Of a DNA stretch of 64,000 bases, positions 18,591 to 26,573 are shown one piece after another. Below the pieces are notes generated by a model. The model saw nothing but the letters and a program-made list of their open reading frames with translations. It made no database searches and was not told the DNA's origin. The stretch's first letter is position 1. Every line of letters starts with the position of its first letter. The DNA is from Massilia sp. W12 (GTDB taxonomy: Bacteria > Pseudomonadota > Gammaproteobacteria > Burkholderiales > Burkholderiaceae_D), in the NCBI RefSeq assembly GCF_037300705.1, contig NZ_CP147776.1, forward strand, positions 4,712,001-4,776,000, in the 5' to 3' direction. Position numbers and translations under genes: made by a program.

Positions 18591-20918
18591 TTAGTTTGCG
18601 TATTGGCAACCCAATACATCATTGCCCACCGCAACACGGGTGCCATACGGACTGCTTTGACCCGGCGGAGAAACGGTTGCTTCTTTGTAGTCATCCGACA
18701 AACCAGGCAGTTGCACCAGTGAAGCCACATACGTCGCCTCAGTACCGGCCACCCGCGCGGTAATCGTAATGTCTGCCACAGTCCACTGCGCGCGGTCACG
18801 CGGGTATGCAATCCGCACCAGGCCGGTGCCGCTGGCATCCGTGGTCAAAGAACCGCTGATCGTAATCGGGATCCCCGGATCGAGGCGTCCATTAGCATTG
18901 TAATCTTCGCCACTGTCCAAAATACCATTTCGATTCAGGTCTTCGTTGCTGCATTCGTTATACGCAGTTCTGGCAGGCAGCGACCACAGCTTGGCGTCAC
19001 TAAAATAGACCAGATTGCCCTTGCGATACAGCGCCGGCACGACTTTTGCCGTAATGGTTGCATTACTGACCGGATTACCGGTAGCGTCAGTCACAAACAC
19101 CGCATAGTCAACCGCGTAAGTGGCGCTATTCGGCGTCAAGGTGGTAGAGCCAGTACCGGCGCTGATAAACAGGGCCTGACCGGATACTGTCAATTTTGCT
19201 TCAGCAGGATTTTTGCCGTTCACGACCGGCAAATCATTGCCATTCTTGTCCTTGCTTTGAATGCGCGCTTGCAGCACCACGCCATCCACCTTGGTCGTTA
19301 CATTGCCTGCGGTGTACACCACCACTGCCGAACCATCCGCATCAGTCTTCACCACAGAAGGCTGAGCCAGCTTACCGCCGCTCGGATCTTCTTTGATGAT
19401 AAATGCCAGCACGGCGTTTTTCACCAGATTATCTTTGGCGGTGCCATCACGCACGACGGCGCGCACCGTAGCCGGCTTACCCAGCGCGACCACAGTCGGA
19501 TCGACTTGCAGCACAACATATGAAGTGCTTTCAACCGGAGCAATGAATTCAACTTCAGAATTCGCCAGTGCGCCGGAGGCATCTTGCAAACTCGCAACCA
19601 ATGTGGCGACACCTGGGGTGTCCGCTTTAATCCATGCCACAGCCTCGCCTTTAGCATCCAGCGTCACCGTGCCGGACAAGGGAGTGGAACAGGCGGAATC
19701 GCGATACACCACGCCGCGCGTGCTGCTCAAACCCACAGAGCCGGTTTGCGGTGTGCCGCCATTGTCAACATGCGCCCTGAAAGACACGCAGTTATTGATG
19801 TAGCTCAAGTTCAAGGGCTCTTCTTTATCGCCCACAACTTTGAATGCCTGCACGGTGAAATTCAAGGTGTTGATATTAATCACACGACTGGCGCTGACGC
19901 CTAATGCGCTGACGGTAATCGTATCAGTGGAACCTGCTTTGGGCGTATAGTCCAATTGAATCTGACCTTGCGAATCCGTCTTGGTCGAACCTGTTTTCCC
20001 AGTACCGGTTTCAACCAGCACATTGCCGGCGCTCGCAGCGCTGAAGGTCATTTCCACATTTGGCAAAGGCTTGCCGGCAGAGTCACTCAAAATGGCGGAC
20101 AGCTTGGTCACTTTACCCAGATTTGCACTTTCAATCGTACCAATCTGCACCTTATGACCTTGCACTTTCACAATCAACTCTTGATTGGCAATGGTATCGG
20201 TGCGTGCAGTCAGCTTGATATCGCGCGCAGTTTTGTCATTGCCGGTGCTCAGTTTTTCTGAAACGCGGCCATTCGCGTCAGTCACGCGATTGGTATTCGT
20301 CAGAGAACCGGAGCTGGCGCTCAGGTACACCATCACGCCCGGCACCACGTTGTTGCCGGCATCACGCACCACTGCCACCACCGTCACTTCAGAGCCATCG
20401 GCGCCGGAAGAATCCAATGAGTTCGAGCTGACGCTCAGACTAAGGCTGGGCTTCACGCCTTCCACCTTCACTTCTTTGCTGGTGCTTGCGCCTGGGGTTG
20501 ATGCCGTAATCTTGATCGTGCGCGCCGAACTGTCGCCGGGCGAAGTCAAGGTTTCGGTAATCAAACCATTCTTATCTGTCTTACGGTCAACATTATTCCG
20601 GCTCAATGAAGCGCCATTTGTGACAGCGATATCAATAATTGCATCCGGCACCACATTGTTGTTGGCGTCTTTTGCCAACACATTCACCGTCACACTGCCG
20701 GAAGACGGCATGGTATCACTGGAGGTGGTAATGACGATTGAGCTGACTTTGCTCGTGCCTGGCCCGCTATCCGCCGGTTTGTTCGGATTCACGCCGGGAC
20801 TGCCGCCACCGCCGCCGCACGCAGCGAGCAGCATTGCCCACAAACATGCAATCAGAAAGCCAGCGATGCTATTGGGCATCGGTCTATTGCGTTGTTGTCT
20901 CATGATTTGATTCACCAT
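18591..20918 (-). CDS. Ig-like (Big_1-type) repeat lipoprotein next to the pilus genes
   Basis: A 775-aa surface or periplasmic protein of unknown role. It has a lipoprotein signal ending LLAAC followed by five Gly, with lipid-modified Cys near residue 34. Bacterial Ig-like domains similar to the invasin/intimin Big_1 type are repeated at least three times over about residues 55-370 (for example TVNVLAKDANNNVVPDA, TVVAVVRDAGNNVVPGV). More diverged copies continue to about 650. Near the C-terminus DLNRNGILDSGEDYNANGRL has D-x-N-x-N-G spacing, as in calcium-binding loops. It lies between pilQ and aroK in the same direction, so it may belong to the pilus operon. Adhesion or envelope support is inference only. 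Confidence 0.8.
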   Translation of the reverse strand: MVNQIMRQQRNRPMPNSIAGFLIACLWAMLLAACGGGGGSPGVNPNKPADSGPGTSKVSSIVITTSSDTMPSSGSVTVNVLAKDANNNVVPDAIIDIAVTNGASLSRNNVDRKTDKNGLITETLTSPGDSSARTIKITASTPGASTSKEVKVEGVKPSLSLSVSSNSLDSSGADGSEVTVVAVVRDAGNNVVPGVMVYLSASSGSLTNTNRVTDANGRVSEKLSTGNDKTARDIKLTARTDTIANQELIVKVQGHKVQIGTIESANLGKVTKLSAILSDSAGKPLPNVEMTFSAASAGNVLVETGTGKTGSTKTDSQGQIQLDYTPKAGSTDTITVSALGVSASRVININTLNFTVQAFKVVGDKEEPLNLSYINNCVSFRAHVDNGGTPQTGSVGLSSTRGVVYRDSACSTPLSGTVTLDAKGEAVAWIKADTPGVATLVASLQDASGALANSEVEFIAPVESTSYVVLQVDPTVVALGKPATVRAVVRDGTAKDNLVKNAVLAFIIKEDPSGGKLAQPSVVKTDADGSAVVVYTAGNVTTKVDGVVLQARIQSKDKNGNDLPVVNGKNPAEAKLTVSGQALFISAGTGSTTLTPNSATYAVDYAVFVTDATGNPVSNATITAKVVPALYRKGNLVYFSDAKLWSLPARTAYNECSNEDLNRNGILDSGEDYNANGRLDPGIPITISGSLTTDASGTGLVRIAYPRDRAQWTVADITITARVAGTEATYVASLVQLPGLSDDYKEATVSPPGQSSPYGTRVAVGNDVLGCQYAN

Positions 20919-20944
20919 ATATTACGTTTTGACAATCCACCCGT

Positions 20945-23113
20945 TCAACGGGCAGTCAAGCGATCCGACACGATCTTGGGTGTGATAAAGATCAGCAACT
21001 CGGTCTTGTCGTTGGTTGTGCCTTTTGATTTAAACAGATTGCCCAACACTGGAATATCCCCCAGCACCGGCACCTTGGCCACATCGTCGCGGATTACCTG
21101 TTGATAAATGCCGCCCAACACCACAGTGCCGCCATTGTCCACCAAGACCTGAGTCTTCACATGTTTGGTGTCAATGGCAAACCCGGCGCGGGTTTCCCGG
21201 CCCACACTGTCTTTGTTGACGTCAACATCCAGGATTATATTGCCATCCGGTGTAATCTGCGGCGTCACCTCCAGGCGCAAGTTGGCCTTGCGGAAAGTAA
21301 CTGAAGTCGCACCACTGGAAGTTGCCACTTGATATGGCAATTCGGTGCCCTGTTCAATCACCGCCACGACTTTGTCTGCCGTCACCACGCGCGGACTGGA
21401 AATAATCTTGCCCTTGCCATCCGCCTCAAGTGCGGACAGTTCAAGATTCAGGAAACGGTTGGCGGCGGATGAGAACAGGCTGATCGCAACATTGGCTGCG
21501 CTCAAGCCGTTGATGCCGGCTGCAGGCAAATTCACAAATTGGGTATTGTTGTAGGAATTTTCAGATAACTTCGCCACCCCCAACTGTTCACCCACGCCCT
21601 GATAGTTGCCGCCTACCGCAACGCGTTGATTGCCGTTCAACTGATAGCCTGAATCGCCGCCACGCAGGGTGCGCATATCGGCAAAGCCAAGCTTGGCGCC
21701 CAGACTCTTGCTGAATTTATCATCCGCTTCGACGATACGGGCTTCGATCAATACTTGACGCGAAGGGATATCGACTTTTTGCACCAGCTTACGCAGGTCT
21801 TCCAATTTGGACGCGATATCCGTCACGAATAATTGATTGGTGCGCGGGTCAATCACTGCGCTGCCGCGCTTGGACAGCATGCGGTTTTTAGCATCGCCGC
21901 CTTCCAAACCAAGCATGGTTTTAAAGGATTCGGCTTTTTGATAATTCAGCTGAAAAATTTCAGAACGCAGCGGTTCCAGATCAGCAATTTGCGCCTTTTG
22001 CTCCAACTCCAGCTTTTCCTTGGTCAGCAATTCGTCTTTTGGCGCAATCCATAACACCTGGCCGTTTTTACGCATATCCAAGCCTTTGGATTGCATCACA
22101 ATATCCAATGCCTGATCCCAGGGCACATCAATCAAACGCAGAGTCAAGCTGCCGGACACGGTATCGCTGGTGATGATATTGAGCTTGGTGAAATCTGCGA
22201 TCACCTGCAACACTGCGCGCACTTCAATATTCTGGAAATTCAGGGACAGCCGTTCGCCGCGATAGCCTTGCGTGCCCTGCACCAGTTTGTTCGGCTCTTC
22301 CTTGATCGGTTTGACTTCAATCACCAATTGGCTTTCGCTTTGATATGCGCTGTATTCCCACAGACCTTTGGACTCAATCACCATATGCACATTGTCACCT
22401 TTCGGGGTGGTGGTGACAGAGGCGACCGGCGTGCCGAAGTCGGTCACGTCCAGACGGCGGCGCAGGGTTTCCGGCAGGCCGGTCTTCAGAAAGTCAGCAA
22501 TGATGGTTTGACCTTGCAAACGCACATCCACGCCCACCTGGCTGTTCGGCAAATCAACCACAATGCGGCCTTCGCCATTCACACCGCGACGGAAATCGAT
22601 ATCGCGCAAAACCTGTTTGCCGGCAGGGGCCGGCGGGGTGGCTGCTTGCACCGGGATGCCGGCAGAGCTGACTGCTGTCGCCACGCCGCCCGAACCGTCA
22701 ATCGTCAACACCACCGACTTGCCTTCAATGATGGTGGCGTAATTCAGGGGCCGCTTCAGATTGAACACCAGGCGGGAACGATCACCTGCTTGCACCAGAT
22801 TCACGTTGCGCACATCCCCCATCGAGATATCCTGAGTATTCTTGCCGGTGGCGTTGGTGGCGCCAAGGAAATCAAGCGAAATCCGGGCTGGATCTTTCAC
22901 CAGAAAGCCGCGTGGCAATTCTTTAGGCGTATCTTTGAAGCCAATCTTGATGATCACATTGGCGCCTTGCTGGTTGGCCTTGATCGACTCGATTGCATTT
23001 TCCTGCGCCCAGGCGCCGCCTGCTGTCATCCCGACCAGCAGCAACAGCGTGGCTTGCAGGAAACTGCCAAGCTTCGCATTCCAGCGCCGCAAAGTTTTTC
23101 GTAATGTGATCAT
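20945..23113 (-). CDS. pilQ: Type IV pilus secretin
   Basis: Outer-membrane secretin through which the type IV pilus passes. The protein is 722 aa. The signal peptide ends AGGAWA. Two AMIN domains (about 40-120 and 150-250) bind peptidoglycan. An STN/secretin N0-N1 region follows (SLNFQNIEVRAVLQVIADFT, to about 470). The C-terminal secretin domain ends with VPVLGDIPVLGNLF and KTELLIFITPKIV. It overlaps pilP by four bases and ends the pilMNOPQ series; the Ig-like lipoprotein follows after about 26 bp. Its natural-transformation or twitching partners (pilBCD, pilT) are not in this window. Confidence 0.97.
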   Translation of the reverse strand: MITLRKTLRRWNAKLGSFLQATLLLLVGMTAGGAWAQENAIESIKANQQGANVIIKIGFKDTPKELPRGFLVKDPARISLDFLGATNATGKNTQDISMGDVRNVNLVQAGDRSRLVFNLKRPLNYATIIEGKSVVLTIDGSGGVATAVSSAGIPVQAATPPAPAGKQVLRDIDFRRGVNGEGRIVVDLPNSQVGVDVRLQGQTIIADFLKTGLPETLRRRLDVTDFGTPVASVTTTPKGDNVHMVIESKGLWEYSAYQSESQLVIEVKPIKEEPNKLVQGTQGYRGERLSLNFQNIEVRAVLQVIADFTKLNIITSDTVSGSLTLRLIDVPWDQALDIVMQSKGLDMRKNGQVLWIAPKDELLTKEKLELEQKAQIADLEPLRSEIFQLNYQKAESFKTMLGLEGGDAKNRMLSKRGSAVIDPRTNQLFVTDIASKLEDLRKLVQKVDIPSRQVLIEARIVEADDKFSKSLGAKLGFADMRTLRGGDSGYQLNGNQRVAVGGNYQGVGEQLGVAKLSENSYNNTQFVNLPAAGINGLSAANVAISLFSSAANRFLNLELSALEADGKGKIISSPRVVTADKVVAVIEQGTELPYQVATSSGATSVTFRKANLRLEVTPQITPDGNIILDVDVNKDSVGRETRAGFAIDTKHVKTQVLVDNGGTVVLGGIYQQVIRDDVAKVPVLGDIPVLGNLFKSKGTTNDKTELLIFITPKIVSDRLTAR

Positions 23114-23658
23114 TTCTTGTTCTCCTGCAATTCTAGGGTAGCCGCACGTTCAACCCAATCGCCGGTTGGGTCCTGCACCAGTTCTTTAATATCGATCTGG
23201 GTTTCCGAAATCTTGGTGATCTTGCCTTCGTTCTGCCCCAGGTATTGCCCCGCCTTGACCTGAAACAGCGATTTGTCCACCTGCACCAAACCGATAATCA
23301 CGCCCTTCTTCTGCAACACCCCCACCATCTTGATTGTGTCCAAGGGGAAGCTTTCCAGCAATTCCTTGTTACGATCACGATCTGGCTTCAAACCTGAGCT
23401 GTTCTTGGCGCTCAAGCGGTCCAACACGACCAGCAATTTCGCGGGGTTGAATGGTTCAACCTGCTCTTTGCTGGTGTACTCGGCAGCCACAAACTCCTTG
23501 GTTTCTGGCAATGGCTTAACCGATGGCCTGGCTTTTTCCGTCTCTTGCTTCATCCAGACTTTGACTTCTTCCACGCCATCACCGCCGCATCCTGAGAGAA
23601 GGGCCGCGCAAGCCATGGTCGCCAGCAGCAAAGCTGTTCTGTTTTGCCTTATGCTCAT
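23110..23658 (-). CDS. pilP: Type IV pilus inner-membrane-side lipoprotein PilP
   Basis: Lipoprotein that links PilNO to the PilQ secretin. The protein is 182 aa with a lipobox (LLSGC, Cys24). A flexible region rich in Lys/Glu follows. The C-terminal beta domain contains FPLDTIKMVGVLQKKGVIIGLVQ and VKAGQYLGQNEGKITKI, both typical of PilP. Overlaps of four bases with pilO upstream and pilQ downstream show a tightly coupled operon. Confidence 0.96.
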   Translation of the reverse strand: MSIRQNRTALLLATMACAALLSGCGGDGVEEVKVWMKQETEKARPSVKPLPETKEFVAAEYTSKEQVEPFNPAKLLVVLDRLSAKNSSGLKPDRDRNKELLESFPLDTIKMVGVLQKKGVIIGLVQVDKSLFQVKAGQYLGQNEGKITKISETQIDIKELVQDPTGDWVERAATLELQENKK

Positions 23659-24341
23659 TTCTTCGCGCCCTTCTTATCTTTTTCTGTCGCCTTCCTCTGT
23701 GCAGCCACTTCTTCCGGATCAAGATAACGGAAAGTTTTAGCTGTCACATCCAGTTCAAGAATGCTGCCATCCTTGGGTTGCGTTGCCTCCTTCGGAATAT
23801 CCAGAATCATGTCATTCAGCGTCACGATACGTGACAGTTTGGCGATGTTCTGCGCAAACAATGCAATATCGTGGTAAGTGCCAAACACCTTGATTTTGAT
23901 CGGCAGTTCAGCGTAATACTCTTTCACAGTGGCGGATTGCGGCTGGAACAGCTCAGGCACCATATTCATGCCCACGCCAGCCTGATTGATTTCCGACAGC
24001 AGACTGTCCATCGATGCTTTGCTTGGCAATTTCTTTTCCAGCTTGGAAACACGTTCCGCCACCAGTTTCTTTTGCTCCTGCAAAGCTTCCAGATTCACTG
24101 CCTGCGTCATCTTGGTCTGGAAATCCGCACGCAATTTGCTCTCTTCCTGCACCAGCTGTTCATGCTGTTCCAATTGGCCTTGCCAGTACAGAAAATAGCC
24201 AAGCACCACCATCGCCAGCACCACGCCGAGCGCAACCAGAATCCGTGGCAAGATAGGCCACAAGCCTGGATGGCGTCCATTCAAACCGCGAAACTGGTTC
24301 TGGATGGAGTAATTCAAATTTGCTAAATCGATATTTGCCAT
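23655..24341 (-). CDS. pilO: Type IV pilus alignment protein PilO
   Basis: Inner-membrane protein that pairs with PilN in the alignment subcomplex. The protein is 228 aa: one N-terminal membrane helix (LPRILVALGVVLAMVVLGYFLYW), a coiled coil (about residues 55-100) and a ferredoxin-like periplasmic domain. The start MANIDLANLNYSIQNQF is chosen because it follows GAGGGTCAG and is typical of the family; the frame is open 37 codons further up inside pilN. The C-terminus is Lys-rich. Confidence 0.95.
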   Translation of the reverse strand: MANIDLANLNYSIQNQFRGLNGRHPGLWPILPRILVALGVVLAMVVLGYFLYWQGQLEQHEQLVQEESKLRADFQTKMTQAVNLEALQEQKKLVAERVSKLEKKLPSKASMDSLLSEINQAGVGMNMVPELFQPQSATVKEYYAELPIKIKVFGTYHDIALFAQNIAKLSRIVTLNDMILDIPKEATQPKDGSILELDVTAKTFRYLDPEEVAAQRKATEKDKKGAKK

Positions 24342-24348
24342 CTGACCC

Positions 24349-25005
24349 TCACTGCGCGCTGGCAGAGGCTGAGGCCGCTGCATTCTTTTCGCCCGGTTTG
24401 CCGGGCTTGCCAGGTTTGCCAGGCTCTTCCTTCTCGCGTGGTCGCTTGACAAACACCGACATCGAAAATTCGTAAGCTTTTTTGGCTTGCTTATCGTTCG
24501 GTTTGCCGTTGCCGCCGATTGCGCCCAACTGAATTTGTTTCAAATCAGGCTTTTCCAACCACTGCGAATTGCTCAGATTGCGCAACAGCTCAGACACACG
24601 CTCATTCGACTGCGCGTAGCCGGTCAGCAAAATTCTTTGCCCTTCCTGCTTGAAGCTCTTGAAGAAAATACCTTCCGGTGTCTGTTTGGTCAGCTCATCC
24701 ATGATCAACACAGGCTGATTGCGATCGCTTTGCAGATCCTCCACAGCCTGCTGACGCGCCTTGAGCCCCTCAATCTCTTCCTTCAATTTAGAGATGTCAG
24801 CAATCTTTTTATCCAGCTTGGCGTTAGCCTCTTTGATCAGCTTGTTGCGCTGATCCTGCTCTGTGATGCGGGCTTCCTGCACCGCGCCGACCACCGCCAC
24901 CACAATCAAGCCGCACAAGGCGGCCAGCACCAGCATGGCGACAAATGCCGTCTTGGCCTGTTTGCGCCGCGCCTCACGGTGCGGCAGCAGATTAATCTTA
25001 ATCAT
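24349..25005 (-). CDS. pilN: Type IV pilus assembly protein PilN
   Basis: Inner-membrane partner of PilO; its cytoplasmic N-terminal peptide docks on PilM. The protein is 218 aa. The conserved start MIKINLLPHREARR is the PilM-binding motif. It is followed by a membrane helix (about 21-45), a coiled coil and a periplasmic domain. The last ~30 residues are unusual: a collagen-like GKPGKPGKPGE stretch and then an Ala/Ser-rich end. It overlaps pilM by four bases. Confidence 0.96.
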   Translation of the reverse strand: MIKINLLPHREARRKQAKTAFVAMLVLAALCGLIVVAVVGAVQEARITEQDQRNKLIKEANAKLDKKIADISKLKEEIEGLKARQQAVEDLQSDRNQPVLIMDELTKQTPEGIFFKSFKQEGQRILLTGYAQSNERVSELLRNLSNSQWLEKPDLKQIQLGAIGGNGKPNDKQAKKAYEFSMSVFVKRPREKEEPGKPGKPGKPGEKNAAASASASAQ

Positions 25006-26084
25006 CGGTCAAACCTCCGCAGAGCCAAGCCACAAGCGACCAGATACGAAGGCGCTTCGGCGCGCAATTGCTTTTCGCGCACGCCGGAAGCCAATTGCAT
25101 GCCTTTGAACGGGCTGACCACAGTGGTGGAGATCTTGGTGCGATTGGCGACGATATCCAGCAAACCCGGAATCACCGCGCAACCGCCTGCCAGGAAAATC
25201 TGATCCACCTTGGTGTAAGGCGTTGATGTGAAGAAAAACTGAATCGCGCGCGTGACTTCCATCGCAGCCGATTCAAGGAATGGATTGAGTAAATCATTTT
25301 CCCAACCCGGGTCAAGGTCGCCGCTCTTTTTACGCGCTTCGGCGTCATCGAAGGGGTAGCCATAGGCGCGCACAATATCTTGCGTGAGTTGGTTGCCGCC
25401 GAAGGGCTGTTCACGCTCGTACACGGTTTGGCCATCGAGCATGACGGAGATATGGGTCATTTGCGCGCCGATCTGGAACAGCGCCACGATCTGGCCGGAA
25501 CCGCCGCCCGGCATCATTTCGGTAATCCGGTCGATCGCTGCGCGTGCGGCGTAGGATTCGATATCCATCACCACCGGCTTGAGGCCGGCAGCCTCGGCGA
25601 TGGCGACGCGATCTTCCACTTTTTCACGACGGGAGGCCGCCAGCATCACTTCCACGTCATCCGGGGAGTTCGGCGCAATGCCGATGACGTCGAAGTCGAG
25701 ACTGACTTCATCCAATGCGAAGGGAATATATTGACTGGCTTCGGATTCAACCTGGACTTCCAGCTCATCCTCGCTCAAGCCGCTGGGCAAAATGATTTTC
25801 TTGGTAATCACATGCGCCGGCGGCATGCCAAGCGCCACCAGCTTGATGCGGGTGCCGCTTTTTTTCCATACCCTGCGCACGGCCTCGGAAACCTGGTCAA
25901 TGTTTTCGATATTGCCATCGACCACTGCGCCGCGCGGCAAGGGTTCTGAAGCGTAACGCTCCAGCCTGTATTCGTTCTTGCCTGCTTCGGCCAGTTCAAC
26001 CAGGCGCACGGCGGAGGTGGATATATCCAACCCCACCAGCGGTGGCTTTCTGGCGCCCAGCAATGCTCCAATATTCAGCGTCAA
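25002..26084 (-). CDS. pilM: Type IV pilus actin-like ATPase PilM
   Basis: Cytoplasmic actin/FtsA-like protein that binds PilN and couples the alignment complex to the pilus motor. It is about 360 aa and carries nucleotide-binding motifs PPLVGLDISTSAVRLVEL and FLAGGCAVIPGL. No ATG suits the N-terminus. Two in-frame TTG codons lie at 26090 and 26084; the second is chosen because GGAG is eight bases upstream of it, while the first is only two bases away. It is the first gene of pilMNOPQ and divergent from mrcA. Confidence 0.93.
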   Translation of the reverse strand: MTLNIGALLGARKPPLVGLDISTSAVRLVELAEAGKNEYRLERYASEPLPRGAVVDGNIENIDQVSEAVRRVWKKSGTRIKLVALGMPPAHVITKKIILPSGLSEDELEVQVESEASQYIPFALDEVSLDFDVIGIAPNSPDDVEVMLAASRREKVEDRVAIAEAAGLKPVVMDIESYAARAAIDRITEMMPGGGSGQIVALFQIGAQMTHISVMLDGQTVYEREQPFGGNQLTQDIVRAYGYPFDDAEARKKSGDLDPGWENDLLNPFLESAAMEVTRAIQFFFTSTPYTKVDQIFLAGGCAVIPGLLDIVANRTKISTTVVSPFKGMQLASGVREKQLRAEAPSYLVACGLALRRFDR

Positions 26085-26573
26085 GGGCAAATCTCCAGAA
26101 GATCATTATTTCCGGGGAACCTCATTAAACCGGCGGCACAATGCATGCGTGGATGTTTGTGGCTCCGTCCAGTCTTACTGCGCCATTCTTGCGCCGGGCC
26201 GGCGCTTGCCAACAGCGGGTTCGTTCGGAATTTTTTGTTTAAAAACCTGTAGTTAGGCAACATATATAAAATGGTACATTAAATCCTAGCAATAAGGCCT
26301 TTGCGCTGTAAAGCGAATTCGTGCTCGCCCCAGGCAAATCCGTTGCCAAAATCCTACGCGCTGTGCAGCAGTTTTTGTCAGTCCGCCAGCGAATTATCCC
26401 CCGGCTTTACTGCGCTGCCGAAGGGTCGAAATTCTTGTTGCATCGCCGCATCATTCCCCGCTGACAACGCCTTGTGCAGCGCATCATCGCGGCTGTTGCA
26501 GCAGCTGTTTTATAATCGGCAAGCTTGGCTGGCAGCCTCGCATACCAGTGAGCAACTACCGCAACCAAAACGC
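26085..26573. other. Divergent promoter region between pilM and mrcA
   Basis: About 490 bp without a supported gene. A frame continuous with mrcA runs through part of it but has no start signal and a non-membrane, low-quality composition. The stretch around 26230-26290 is strongly AT-rich and probably carries the promoters of both flanking operons. Confidence 0.5.
26263..26292 (-). promoter_or_regulatory. Possible sigma-70 promoter of pilMNOPQ
   Basis: Read leftward, TTGCTA (26292-26287) and TATATA (26268-26263) are separated by 18 bp in an AT-rich tract. This would give a leader of about 170 bases before pilM. The call rests on consensus similarity only. Confidence 0.35.

Noticed and set aside
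22091-23104. 337-codon open frame on the + strand
   Set aside because: Antisense to pilQ; composition is typical of a shadow frame.
24375-24425. GKPGKPG repeat in pilN as a possible sequencing artefact
   Set aside because: The frame stays intact through the repeat into the normal stop that precedes pilO, so it is more likely real.
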